23,495 nucleotides of DNA from Thermohalobaculum sp039178805 (lineage in GTDB: Bacteria > Pseudomonadota > Alphaproteobacteria > Rhodobacterales > Rhodobacteraceae): NCBI GenBank assembly GCA_039178805.1, contig JBCDFC010000048.1, forward strand, positions 1-23,495, in the 5' to 3' direction. The notes under the pieces were generated by a model, which saw only the letters and a list, made by a program, of their open reading frames with translations, was not told where the DNA came from and did no database searches. Numbering within the stretch: position 1 is the first letter of the stretch; every line of letters begins with the position of its first letter. The translations under genes and the position numbers were made by a program. Below, piece by piece: positions 7,207 through 15,167 of this stretch.

Positions 7207-9438
7207 TCATCGGCATCGGATACGCTCAATCGCCCCGACCGCAGCATCCGCCGAATGCGCCGTCACACGGTAGGCTTCGCGACTTTCAGCCCATTCAACC
7301 AGGGTCAGGGCGTCATCGACCGACCGAGGCTTTGGCAGACGCCTGGATGTATTGAGCACCTCGAACAGCACTTCTGCAGGCGTGACCGGGTGGATGCTCG
7401 CCTCGCCTTGGTGGCTCGCATCCAGATCGAGCAGGATGAGATCCAACACATCGAAGGGGTCATCGGGCCCCGTCGCGAACGGCGCTGTGCGCACCAATCG
7501 CTCTCCGAAACCGTGATGGAGGGGCGCATCGGCTAGGTCGGTCACCAATGCCTCCAACTCGGCCTCAAGCTCGGTGAAGAAGAGTTGCGGACGGCGGATC
7601 AACCGGATGGCGCCACCATCCTTGCCAATCCTAAACCCAAGAGCGCTGCGGAACGCCGTGAGGAGAGCGATGGTCCGCTCATCGAAGACCGGCGGCAGGC
7701 CGGCGCCATCGGTCCGCGCCACAACCTTCGCGGCCACTTCCGCAGCGCCACCGCCAAGGACAAGCGCGGGTCGGCCCTCAGCGATGCCGCAAATCCCGCC
7801 ATCGATATGGAGGAGCGAAGCGAGATCGTCATCCTCGATCTCAGCGAGCGCGGTTATGACCGCCGCCAAGCTGTGCTGCGCCGTGGCGATCCGGATCGGA
7901 GGGAAGCAATCGTCCACAACCGCGTAACGAAACCCTCCGATGACCAGCAGCCGGATGCATCGCGCTTGGCCAGACCCATCGGGTTCGATCGCATAAGCCG
8001 AGAACGCAGGATGCACGGCATGGAAAGCATCTTGGTCGTAGTACTCGACCACGACATTGCCTGCCGTCAGCGCGTAAGTATGGCGTGCGCGCAAGACCTC
8101 TGGATCCAGGACTGGCGTGAGCTTGGGCCGGACTGCGGTAATCGCCGCCCGCGCTTCGACATCGCTGGGGTTTGGCGTTTCGATGAAGCTCTGCAAGACG
8201 CCCCAAGTCTGCCAGTGACAGAGCTGGACATAGACGGCCCGGTGGAGTGCCGCCTGCTCAAGATCGGGCGCAAAGGCCGCGACCTGGGCAATGATCTCGT
8301 CGAGGTCCGGTTCATCGCAAAGCGCGCACCAAATCGCCGTCGCCATCGCGTTCAGGCGATAAAACCGTCGAAACCGGCCGCAGAAAAGCACGCCGCAGTC
8401 GTCCAGAACGACGAGTTCGGCATCGTCGGCTGGCGCGATGTCGCTGTTTTCGAGGAGCGTTCGACAAACCTCCTCGGTGTAGACGAAGGGAAAGAAGCGC
8501 GTGAAGCTCGCGACACTGCGCGCCGCGATATCGACGCCTGCGAAGGCTTGGTAATCGTAGAGGCTTCGTTCCGTGCCGAGGCCGTACATACCCAGGGCCT
8601 CCGCATCGCCGGGACGTGGCTGCATGAGCTGCGCCATCCTGAGGATCGTCCGCTCCGTCGGTCGGGCGGGGCTTGCATCATCCCAGGGCCTACGGCTCTC
8701 CACGCGCTGGTAATAGTGATAGATCAACGTCTTGCGCGGCGAGAAGAGATCGAAGCCATGGGTGTAGAGCCGCACGGCAAGGTTCGGCTCCTCGCCGAGG
8801 AAGTAGATCGCCGGGTCCGAGGGCACATCCTCGATCATGCGAGACGAGCCGAAGACGAAGCCGCCAGCGAGGCTCGCCGTCGGGCTCGGCGCGTCGAGCG
8901 TTACCTCGCTCGGGACATAGTCGACGGTGAACTGAGCGATGCCATGGGCATGCACTCCCTTCACGGTCTGCACTGGAACCTGCTGGCCCTCGGTGTCGAG
9001 CAACTGATCCGGCGGGAGGTAGCCTGCCGGGTAGATCGTGAGGACGGGCCAGCGCGATGGGCAGTCCGCAAGCTCATGCAGCATCTGCACGTCCCAATCG
9101 GGCACGAACCGCATGTGACTATCGATCTGGAGCGTGTATTCCTCACCCTGCCAAAGGCTTTGCGCCTGCGCGCGGGCCCAGCCAAGGCCCTGTGCCTCAC
9201 GATAATCGAAGTCGATGCGGCGGAGGTTCTCGTGGCCGGGATCGACGTCGAAGCAATCCTGGTCGTGCTCTGCGTCGAATTGCCAACAAACGCCGACGAA
9301 GACGCGATCGGGGAACCCAGCCTTATCGAACAGGTCACGGATCGTGTGCTGGCATTCCCGGTCGCGGTAGCTCGGGATTTGGACGAAGATGCGCGCTGTC
9401 TCGATCTCCGCCTCAGTCGGCCGGGAGTCGCGCATCAT
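7207..9438 (-). CDS. Three-domain fusion: GT60-type GlcNAc-transferase, PqqD-like domain, degenerate HprK-like domain
   Basis: A 743-residue cytoplasmic-looking protein without signal peptide. Residues 17-305 match the GT60 polypeptide GlcNAc-transferase pattern: IPSYRDRECQHTIRDLF (21-37), VGVCWQ (48-53), YTLQIDSHMRF (101-111) with the metal-site D106-S-H108, and YGLGTERSLYDYQ (285-297). Residues about 335-420 resemble a PqqD peptide-binding domain (WCALCDEPDLDEIIAQVA). Residues about 445-740 resemble the HprK-related kinases of PqqD-linked clusters. There the P-loop position reads LVLGGGAAEVAAKVVA (559-574) without the GKS/T core, so ATP use is doubtful. A conserved-type C-terminus (VTPAEVLFEVLN, then EAYRVTAHSADAAV) supports the match. 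ATG 9438 overlaps the preceding stop as ATGA, indicating translational coupling. Known GT60 enzymes move GlcNAc from UDP-GlcNAc to protein Thr or hydroxyproline; the substrate here is inferred. Confidence 0.85.
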   Translation of the reverse strand: MMRDSRPTEAEIETARIFVQIPSYRDRECQHTIRDLFDKAGFPDRVFVGVCWQFDAEHDQDCFDVDPGHENLRRIDFDYREAQGLGWARAQAQSLWQGEEYTLQIDSHMRFVPDWDVQMLHELADCPSRWPVLTIYPAGYLPPDQLLDTEGQQVPVQTVKGVHAHGIAQFTVDYVPSEVTLDAPSPTASLAGGFVFGSSRMIEDVPSDPAIYFLGEEPNLAVRLYTHGFDLFSPRKTLIYHYYQRVESRRPWDDASPARPTERTILRMAQLMQPRPGDAEALGMYGLGTERSLYDYQAFAGVDIAARSVASFTRFFPFVYTEEVCRTLLENSDIAPADDAELVVLDDCGVLFCGRFRRFYRLNAMATAIWCALCDEPDLDEIIAQVAAFAPDLEQAALHRAVYVQLCHWQTWGVLQSFIETPNPSDVEARAAITAVRPKLTPVLDPEVLRARHTYALTAGNVVVEYYDQDAFHAVHPAFSAYAIEPDGSGQARCIRLLVIGGFRYAVVDDCFPPIRIATAQHSLAAVITALAEIEDDDLASLLHIDGGICGIAEGRPALVLGGGAAEVAAKVVARTDGAGLPPVFDERTIALLTAFRSALGFRIGKDGGAIRLIRRPQLFFTELEAELEALVTDLADAPLHHGFGERLVRTAPFATGPDDPFDVLDLILLDLDASHQGEASIHPVTPAEVLFEVLNTSRRLPKPRSVDDALTLVEWAESREAYRVTAHSADAAVGAIERIRCR

Positions 9439-10103
9439 GCGGTGTCGGCGTTGAGGAGACCGAATTGCTCCCGGGAAGCCGGCTCCTGGTAGGGCAGAAG
9501 CCACGGCGTCGTGGCGATCATCGGCCGGGCGACGAAACGATTGTCGAGTTTGGCGATTGTCGCCTCCAGCGGGCCACGATCGTCTTCCGAGGCGTAGCTG
9601 ACGCAGGCCGGATCATGGGGCCAAAGCTGGTTGACGTGATCGCCAAGGCGAGCGGGATCGGCAGGTAGATCCTTGAGGAGCTGTTCGATCGCCGGGGCCG
9701 AGTAGAGGTTGGCAAAGGCACCGACACCCTGATCGATCGGCGCGATGACCGAGCTGCCAGCGTCTTCCGTCAATGTCGACAGTGGTGCCATGAGGCCGAG
9801 GTGGAGCACTGTCCAATCAACGTCGCTGAGCGCTGTCATGATCGCGCCCAACCGCTCCGCCGCGTCCGCGATCAACAGGCAGTTCGCTTCCAGCACAATG
9901 AGGGCGGAGGCGCCTTCCGCCGACGCCTCTGCGAATGCTGTGCGATGGTCATGGGTGCGCCGCGTGTGGGGGCAGAAGATATCGAGATCGGGCCGAACCT
10001 CCGACGCCGATACGCCCTCCCCAAGATGCTTGAGTTGCCGTTGCACCTCGCCTGCCGGCAGATGATCCGAACTCGTCCGCACCACGCGCACCATATCGAT
10101 CAA
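9435..10103 (-). CDS. GT25-like glycosyltransferase-fold protein, possibly inactive
   Basis: A protein of about 222 residues, read from TTG 10103, which has GGAG eight bases upstream. TTG 10109 and ATG 10094 are alternatives. The central segment SALIVLEANCLLIADAAE followed by VDWTVLHLGL resembles the glycosyltransferase family 25 core, where the metal-site motif is normally EDD; here it reads EAN. The later FANLYSAPAIEQLLKDL resembles the GT25 acceptor-side helix, and ARPMIATTPWL near the end also fits. I am not certain of the family, and the lost acidic pair suggests altered or absent catalysis. Its stop overlaps the start of the GT60 fusion by four bases, so the two are almost certainly co-translated and act together. 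The frame stays open upstream to a TGA at 10167-10169 without an ATG or GTG. Confidence 0.7.
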   Translation of the reverse strand: MIDMVRVVRTSSDHLPAGEVQRQLKHLGEGVSASEVRPDLDIFCPHTRRTHDHRTAFAEASAEGASALIVLEANCLLIADAAERLGAIMTALSDVDWTVLHLGLMAPLSTLTEDAGSSVIAPIDQGVGAFANLYSAPAIEQLLKDLPADPARLGDHVNQLWPHDPACVSYASEDDRGPLEATIAKLDNRFVARPMIATTPWLLPYQEPASREQFGLLNADTA

Positions 10104-10277
10104 CGCCAAGTCTCCATCCCGCCAGCGGGTCGCAGAGTGGTTGAATTCGCCTGTCCATACAATCGCTCACGCGGGCTGCGCAGAGACTGGACGCATGGCC
10201 CCTGCAGTCGCTGCTCGCTGTGCTCCCATCCTTGGGCCGGCAAGCTTCGGGCGCGCAGGCGAGTTTTGGAACACGCC

Positions 10278-12437
10278 TCAGAAATTGACCGCCGCATAGG
10301 CGCCAACGGTCAGCGGCTCCCCGACGCGTACGCGCGTGGCACCCCGGAAGGTGCGGGCTAGTACGTAATCCTGATCGAGGAGGTTGCGGGCGTACACGAA
10401 AGCCCCCCAATGCTCCGCCTGATAGCCGGCGCGGACATTCAGCAGAAAGCGGCCATCGACCCTTCCTTCTTCGGTGTTTTCCGCGTCGCCGAAAGCAGGC
10501 CCCGTGTAGCTCGCATCGGTGTGCAGCTCGAAGCCGTTGTCGAAGAAGTAGCTCGCGCCGAGCGCCGCGCTGATGAGCGGCGCCTGTGCGAACTGGTTGC
10601 CGGAGAAGTCCTGCCCTGCGTCCACAAGCTCAAGGAACCTCGTCTTGGTCACGCCGACCGAGCCGAAGACACTGAGATTGTCGAGCGGCTGGGTCTGCAG
10701 GCTCAGCTCACCGCCGAACAATCGAGAGCTGCCAGCATTGATGGTGTTCACGTCGAGGGACGAGCCGCTGTCGCCATCGACCGTCACCTGTTGATCCCGC
10801 CAACTGAGGAAGAAAGCGTTGGCATTGGCGGTGAGACGACCGTCGAGCCAGGTCGAACGGAGCGCCAGCTCATAGTTCCAGGTGAACTCGGGCTCGAACT
10901 CGTTCACTTCGCGGGTGAAGGCATTGATCTGCGCGCCCCCGGCCCGGTAGCCGCGCTGAACCACGAAGCTCGTGCTCAGATTATCGGTCCAATCGTAGAC
11001 GACGCCGGCCTTCGGCAAGAACGCGCTGAAACGCGCCTCAAGGTCCAGCGGATCTTGGTTGGGTGGCGCGAAGAGCTCGGGCGGCAGGTTGATGTTGATC
11101 TGCGTCTCGTCCTCGGAAGTCGTCTCCTGCCGCTCCCGGTCGAAGCGCGCGCCGGCGATCAGCCCAAGCTCTGGCAGAATGCGATACTCGACTTCGCCGA
11201 AGAACGCGTAGTTCGTCGTGGTGGTCGCACCGCGTGTTCTGGCCTCGACTTCGAGATCGAGGATCGGTGGGAAGATCAGCTCTGTCCCGGGTGGGATGAT
11301 GTCGCTGAAGAAGTCATCGGTGAGGCGTGACAGCGAGTCGTTCTCAGCCTCGATCCGTGTGAAGTAACCACCGACGACCCCGCGCCAGCGATCGGACTCG
11401 TATTTGACGCGAAGCTCCTGTGCGAAGCTTTTGGCCCTATCTTCGAGGTCGAAGAAACCCTCGTCCCGAGCCGAAAGATCCGCATCCTCAACGCGAACAT
11501 AGACATTGCGGTAGTACGTGCTTTCGGACTCGATCCGGATCGCGTCGGAGTAGTCGTAGCCGAGGCGCAGGCCCACGGTGACGTGGTCCGAACCCTCCTC
11601 GCCCCGCACATCGGAGAGGTTGAAGCGATCCTCCGGCCGCAGCTCCTGCTCGATGAAATCCTCACCGCCGAAGTTCTCAGCGTAGCTTACGAGCGCCACG
11701 GCTGAGAGATCGTCCGTCGGATCCAGGCGCAGCTTCGCCCGCAGCGTCGTCTGCCGGCGCGCATCGAAGTTCTCGGTGCCGATGGTCGGGTTGAAGACGA
11801 ACCCATCGGTGCGCACGCGTTCGGCTGAGAGGCGGAGGGCGGCTCGTTCCTCGATCAGCGGCAGGTTGACGGCGATCGCACCGCCCAGGGTGTCGCGGCT
11901 ACCGATCTCGCCCCGCGCTTTCAGCTCCTTGTCGTAGGTCGGATCGGCCGAGCGGATCACGACGGCACCCGCAAGGGCGTTGCGGCCCTGCTGCGTCGAT
12001 TGCGGCCCGCGCAAGATCTCGACCTGCTCAAGATCCCAGGTGCTGTAGGGACCGAAGATCACGGACAGAACGGATGGCAGTGACGCACCATCGATATTCG
12101 TGGTGATGGCGAGCCCGCTTCCCGCCGAGGTTGGCCCACGTTGCCCGATACCGCGGATCGAGAAGCCCTTTTCAGCCGCCGTGCTGGTGACGTTCGGTGT
12201 CCGCTCAATGATGTCATAGAGGTCGAAGTCGTCCCGTCGGTCGAGTTCGTCGCCTGGAATGATGACGACGCTGGTCGGGCTGTCCTGAAGGCTGCGCTCC
12301 TGCAACTCTCCCTGGACGATCAGCTCCTGCATGATGATCGGCCGGTCGTCGCCGATATCCTGGGAAAGCGAGACGCCAGGAACCACCAGTGCCGTGGCGA
12401 GTATCGCCAGCAGCGTTCGACCTTGCTTCCCCACCAT
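10278..12437 (-). CDS. TonB-dependent outer-membrane receptor, complete
   Basis: A 719-residue outer-membrane receptor. A signal peptide (about 1-26, ending VSLSQ) precedes a TonB-box-like MQELIVQG (36-43). The plug domain (about 45-170) contains SPTSVVIIPGDEL, GFSIRGIGQRG, the NIDG strand and LEQVEILRGPQSTQQGRNALAGAV. The beta-barrel covers the rest and ends in Phe (YAAVNF). The length fits simple siderophore- or carbohydrate-type receptors without an N-terminal signalling extension, so no FecR-type regulation is expected. ATG 12437 follows AGAGGGACGGCC. It is 174 bases upstream of the GT25-like gene on the same strand and may head the glycosyltransferase/mucin-like unit. No Fur box or promoter could be identified with confidence, and the ligand is unknown. 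Confidence 0.93.
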   Translation of the reverse strand: MVGKQGRTLLAILATALVVPGVSLSQDIGDDRPIIMQELIVQGELQERSLQDSPTSVVIIPGDELDRRDDFDLYDIIERTPNVTSTAAEKGFSIRGIGQRGPTSAGSGLAITTNIDGASLPSVLSVIFGPYSTWDLEQVEILRGPQSTQQGRNALAGAVVIRSADPTYDKELKARGEIGSRDTLGGAIAVNLPLIEERAALRLSAERVRTDGFVFNPTIGTENFDARRQTTLRAKLRLDPTDDLSAVALVSYAENFGGEDFIEQELRPEDRFNLSDVRGEEGSDHVTVGLRLGYDYSDAIRIESESTYYRNVYVRVEDADLSARDEGFFDLEDRAKSFAQELRVKYESDRWRGVVGGYFTRIEAENDSLSRLTDDFFSDIIPPGTELIFPPILDLEVEARTRGATTTTNYAFFGEVEYRILPELGLIAGARFDRERQETTSEDETQININLPPELFAPPNQDPLDLEARFSAFLPKAGVVYDWTDNLSTSFVVQRGYRAGGAQINAFTREVNEFEPEFTWNYELALRSTWLDGRLTANANAFFLSWRDQQVTVDGDSGSSLDVNTINAGSSRLFGGELSLQTQPLDNLSVFGSVGVTKTRFLELVDAGQDFSGNQFAQAPLISAALGASYFFDNGFELHTDASYTGPAFGDAENTEEGRVDGRFLLNVRAGYQAEHWGAFVYARNLLDQDYVLARTFRGATRVRVGEPLTVGAYAAVNF

Positions 12438-12628
12438 GGCCGTCCCTCTTCAAAAAACCTGTGAAAGGGCTTGCCTGGCGATTTGCTGGGATCCTCGTCC
12501 CATTGGTCGCGAGAAGCGTACTCTGGCGTCAAGTGTTCGATAACGAAGGAGAGCTGCAACGATGCGGATGCGCCACCGGCCGGCCGAGCGGACCGCGCGC
12601 TCGTTCAACGCCCCGCAACCGCGGTCTC

Positions 12629-14134
12629 TTACCCGCCGTCCTGCTCGGACAGTTCGCGGTAGAGGGTGTAGGTCGTGAAGTACTTCAGGATGTTACGCAC
12701 ATAGACCACCGGCTCTCGACCGACGAGCCGCGCCGTCGCAACCTCGACATTGTCGAACCAAACGGTCGGATCCAGCCCCATCTTCTCCGCCCGCGCCCGT
12801 GCCTTGCGGATGTTGCCGGGGCCCGCGTTGTAGGCGGCAAGGCTCAGAAAGACCTGATCCTCGGGCGAGATCGCGGGGTCATCGAAGTAGCGGCTCCGCA
12901 GGAAGCGCAGATACTTCACACCCGCCTCGACGTTGCGGTCGGCGTCGGTGATGTCGGGGATGTCGACATTCGGGTCCTTCGCCGTGCTCGGCAGGAGTTG
13001 CATGATGCCGATCGCACCCGCCTTGCTCCGCTTGCTCTGATCCAGGCCGGATTCCTGAAAGCCTTGGGCCGCGATCATGAACGGCTCGAAGCCGTAGGTC
13101 GGCGCGTGGTCGCGGATCATCCCCATGACAGCGCGCAGCTTCTTGCGCGGCTCCGGCTCGAGCAGATTCTCGATCCGCTCAGGCGAGCCATAGTACCGAT
13201 TGTACAGGATGTTGCCGAGCTCGGTGCCCTTCTTCGCCCGCTTGACGAAGCCGTTGAGCGCCTGCCGCAGCTTCGGCGTGCCCTTGCGCACGGCCCAGGC
13301 GATCTCACCATCGTCGCTCAGCGTAACGTCCTCATGCACGACCAAACCCTCGTAGATTTGGGACCAGAGCGTCGCTTTGTGCAGATCGACAGCGATTGCC
13401 GGGATCACCCCTGCGGACACCATCTCGAGCAGGTCGTTGTCCTGCAGACGCTCATCCATCGCAGTCGTCGGGATCTCGGCCTTCCCTACAGACTGCCGCT
13501 TTGCGTTGATCGCCTTCAAGTGCTCCGCATAGCTGCTCGATGGCCTGAGGTGGAGGCCGACCTCGGCGAGATCGTCCAGCGACGCGATGTCCTTGAGCGC
13601 CTCCCCTGTCACCACGACCTCATGCACCCCGGTGAGGAGCGGGTCGGTGAAATCCACCCGCTGAAGGCGCTCCGGCGTTATCGTGAGATTGGCCACCGCC
13701 AGCTCGACAACGCCATCCTGCAACGTCTGCAACAGCCGGTCGCGCGTTTGGGGAACGACGATGATGGTGAGGGCTGCGGCTTCCTTGCCGAGCGTCTTGC
13801 GGAGATGCTTCTGTAGCTCGCGCATCTCATCGACGACGAGACCGCGTTGCTCGGCACCCTCGAAAGTGAAGAACAACGGGTTGTGGACGGTGCCGACACG
13901 CAGCACCCCACGCTCGACGATGGCATCGAGATCGCCTTCGAAACGGTCGACCGCGTAGTCGAGGAGGGCCTCGCTATCGTCATCTGCAGTTTTGGGCGTA
14001 GTGTCGGGCGCGGCGTCGACCTCTGCGGTCGAGCCATCGACCGTCTCCGCGGCCGTCCTGGGTTCGTGCCAGAGTGCGAGGCCCACGCAAACCAAACAGG
14101 CAAACGGCATGCTCAATGTCGAATGGCCCAACAT
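12629..14134 (-). CDS. MltF-like membrane-bound lytic murein transglycosylase
   Basis: A protein of 501 residues from ATG 14134; TTG 14146 and ATG 14110 are alternatives with no decisive ribosome-binding site. A hydrophobic N-terminus (about 9-22) acts as signal or anchor, followed by an acidic, Thr-rich linker (30-55). Residues about 70-310 form a periplasmic solute-binding-protein-like domain (GVLRVGTVHNPLFF, ELAVANLTITPERLQRVDFT). Residues about 335-500 form a family 1 lytic transglycosylase: catalytic Glu361 in AQGFQESGLDQ, then GAIGIMQLLPSTA (374-386) and AYNAGPGN (434-441). This is the MltF domain order; such enzymes cleave the MurNAc-GlcNAc bond of peptidoglycan to give anhydro ends, with the binding domain modulating activity. 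It is separated by 190 bases from the receptor on the same strand and is probably its own unit. Confidence 0.92.
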   Translation of the reverse strand: MLGHSTLSMPFACLVCVGLALWHEPRTAAETVDGSTAEVDAAPDTTPKTADDDSEALLDYAVDRFEGDLDAIVERGVLRVGTVHNPLFFTFEGAEQRGLVVDEMRELQKHLRKTLGKEAAALTIIVVPQTRDRLLQTLQDGVVELAVANLTITPERLQRVDFTDPLLTGVHEVVVTGEALKDIASLDDLAEVGLHLRPSSSYAEHLKAINAKRQSVGKAEIPTTAMDERLQDNDLLEMVSAGVIPAIAVDLHKATLWSQIYEGLVVHEDVTLSDDGEIAWAVRKGTPKLRQALNGFVKRAKKGTELGNILYNRYYGSPERIENLLEPEPRKKLRAVMGMIRDHAPTYGFEPFMIAAQGFQESGLDQSKRSKAGAIGIMQLLPSTAKDPNVDIPDITDADRNVEAGVKYLRFLRSRYFDDPAISPEDQVFLSLAAYNAGPGNIRKARARAEKMGLDPTVWFDNVEVATARLVGREPVVYVRNILKYFTTYTLYRELSEQDGG

Positions 14135-14173
14135 GCCGGCACCCAAACTCTTCAGATCAACACGCAGTCGGTA

Positions 14174-14440
14174 TTATCCGCCAGCAGCACCTGCCGAGTA
14201 GCCACGCCGATAGGCCGCGTCCTTGTCGCGCTCAACCTTGTCGACGATCAGACCGCCAGCAAGGCCTGCACCCGCGCCGATGGCAGCGCCAAGACCTGCG
14301 CTCCCTGCGATGGCACCGATCAGCGCGCCGCCGGCTGCCCCCGCGGCCGAGCCTGTCAGCGCCCGCTGTTCCCGTTGCGAAAGATCTCCGCAGGCGGCGA
14401 GGAACGCCAGCATGCCAAGCACCAGAACCGTCTTCTTCAT
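14174..14440 (-). CDS. Small glycine-zipper lipoprotein
   Basis: An 88-residue lipoprotein with a lysine n-region (MKKT), a hydrophobic stretch and lipobox LAAC (Cys17). Residues about 28-70 are a glycine zipper of repeated G-A-x-G units (GAAGGALIGAIAGSAGLGAAIGAGAG as a pattern), as in outer-membrane proteins of the SlyB/OmpA-linked glycine-zipper group. The tail (VERDKDAAYRRGYSAGAAGG) is charged and then Gly/Ala-rich. ATG 14440 has GGGAGAG upstream. It probably sits in the periplasmic leaflet of the outer membrane, where such proteins affect envelope integrity. It lies 29 bases after the Rap1a-like gene on the same strand, suggesting an envelope-related operon. Specific function unknown. Confidence 0.85.
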   Translation of the reverse strand: MKKTVLVLGMLAFLAACGDLSQREQRALTGSAAGAAGGALIGAIAGSAGLGAAIGAGAGLAGGLIVDKVERDKDAAYRRGYSAGAAGG

Positions 14441-14469
14441 GATTGTCTCTCCCGAACCGCGCAGCGCGC

Positions 14470-14877
14470 TTACTTGCTGCAGGGAAAATCGCTTGCCGCC
14501 CAGCGCATCAAACCTTCGATCGCGGGCAGGCCCATGACATCCTTGTCTGCCTGCGCCCAGGCGATGAACTGCACGACCGCTTCGTCGCGCGTGGGGGGCG
14601 GCGAGGGCAAGCAGTAGAAGCCGCCGGTCTCGGAGGGCGTCAGCGCCGCCTGGTGCAACTGGTGCACGCCGACGAAGTAGCCGTGGCACATGTGGATCGC
14701 CGAGGCGAAGTTCGGCTCTTGCAGCTTGGTATTGCAGAGATCGACGAGATCCGATGTGTCGACGATCAGATAATCGCCCTCATCGGTCGTCCCGGCATCG
14801 CCCATTGCGTGCGGCGCGGCAAAGAGCGCGGCCAACGCAACGGCAATCACGGGAAGGTTGCGGCGAATGTTTCTCAT
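14470..14877 (-). CDS. Rap1a/Tai-fold secreted protein
   Basis: A 135-residue protein with a signal peptide (about 1-26, ending HAMG). The mature part carries the pattern of the Rap1a/Tai family: DLVDLCNTKL, then AIHMCHGYFVGVHQLHQAA, FYCLPSPPPTRDEAVVQFIAWAQ, and a terminal FPCSK. Four cysteines lie at positions expected for two disulfides. The founding members are periplasmic immunity proteins that neutralise type VI secretion amidase effectors. Many genomes carry relatives without any such effector, so an immunity role is only a possibility. ATG 14877 has a strong GGAGGG site. Upstream lie 290 bases shared with the divergent GH19 gene, in which I see no further gene and no confident promoter. 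Confidence 0.85.
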   Translation of the reverse strand: MRNIRRNLPVIAVALAALFAAPHAMGDAGTTDEGDYLIVDTSDLVDLCNTKLQEPNFASAIHMCHGYFVGVHQLHQAALTPSETGGFYCLPSPPPTRDEAVVQFIAWAQADKDVMGLPAIEGLMRWAASDFPCSK

Positions 14878-15167
14878 GATCCCTCCTGATCGGGCAGCGC
14901 GGAAATCGGCCTAGTGACGCCTACGCGGAGCGCGGCCAAAGAGCAGTCAGCGTATAGCAAAACACGATTGTTGCGCGCCAGTCCACGGCGTTCGACGACC
15001 CCGCGCCTTTCAGCAGGCCCGAACGCCGCCGCGCGTGCGGCTTCGCAGCCGAATTGGGTTTCCGTCGACCGCGCGCATCGGCACCCTTTCGCGCAACACG
15101 GAGCCAACGCGAGCAAGCTCACTCCTCACGGGCGGCAAGGTGCCGGGCCAAACCGAATGGATGGGCT

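Noticed and set aside
7585..9492. A very long open frame (635 codons) on the + strand opposite the GT60 fusion gene
   Set aside because: It is the antisense shadow of the fusion gene: high GC at third positions keeps the opposite strand open. The - strand frame carries clear family motifs and this one carries none.
10110..10277. Possible precursor peptide for the PqqD domain, for example a 20-codon frame starting with ATG in this gap
   Set aside because: The peptide is very short, has no leader-core layout and lacks a convincing ribosome-binding site. The gap is better read as leader or spacer sequence.
12562..12678. A 38-codon Arg-rich frame on the + strand with a strong AAGGAGAG site before its ATG
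   Set aside because: The composition (many Arg and Pro, no hydrophobic or repeated pattern) looks like non-coding high-GC DNA, and it runs antisense into the end of the MltF-like gene. The ribosome-binding-site match could be chance.
12389..13816. A 475-codon + strand frame opposite the MltF-like gene
   Set aside because: Antisense shadow; the - strand encodes a complete lytic transglycosylase with its catalytic Glu.
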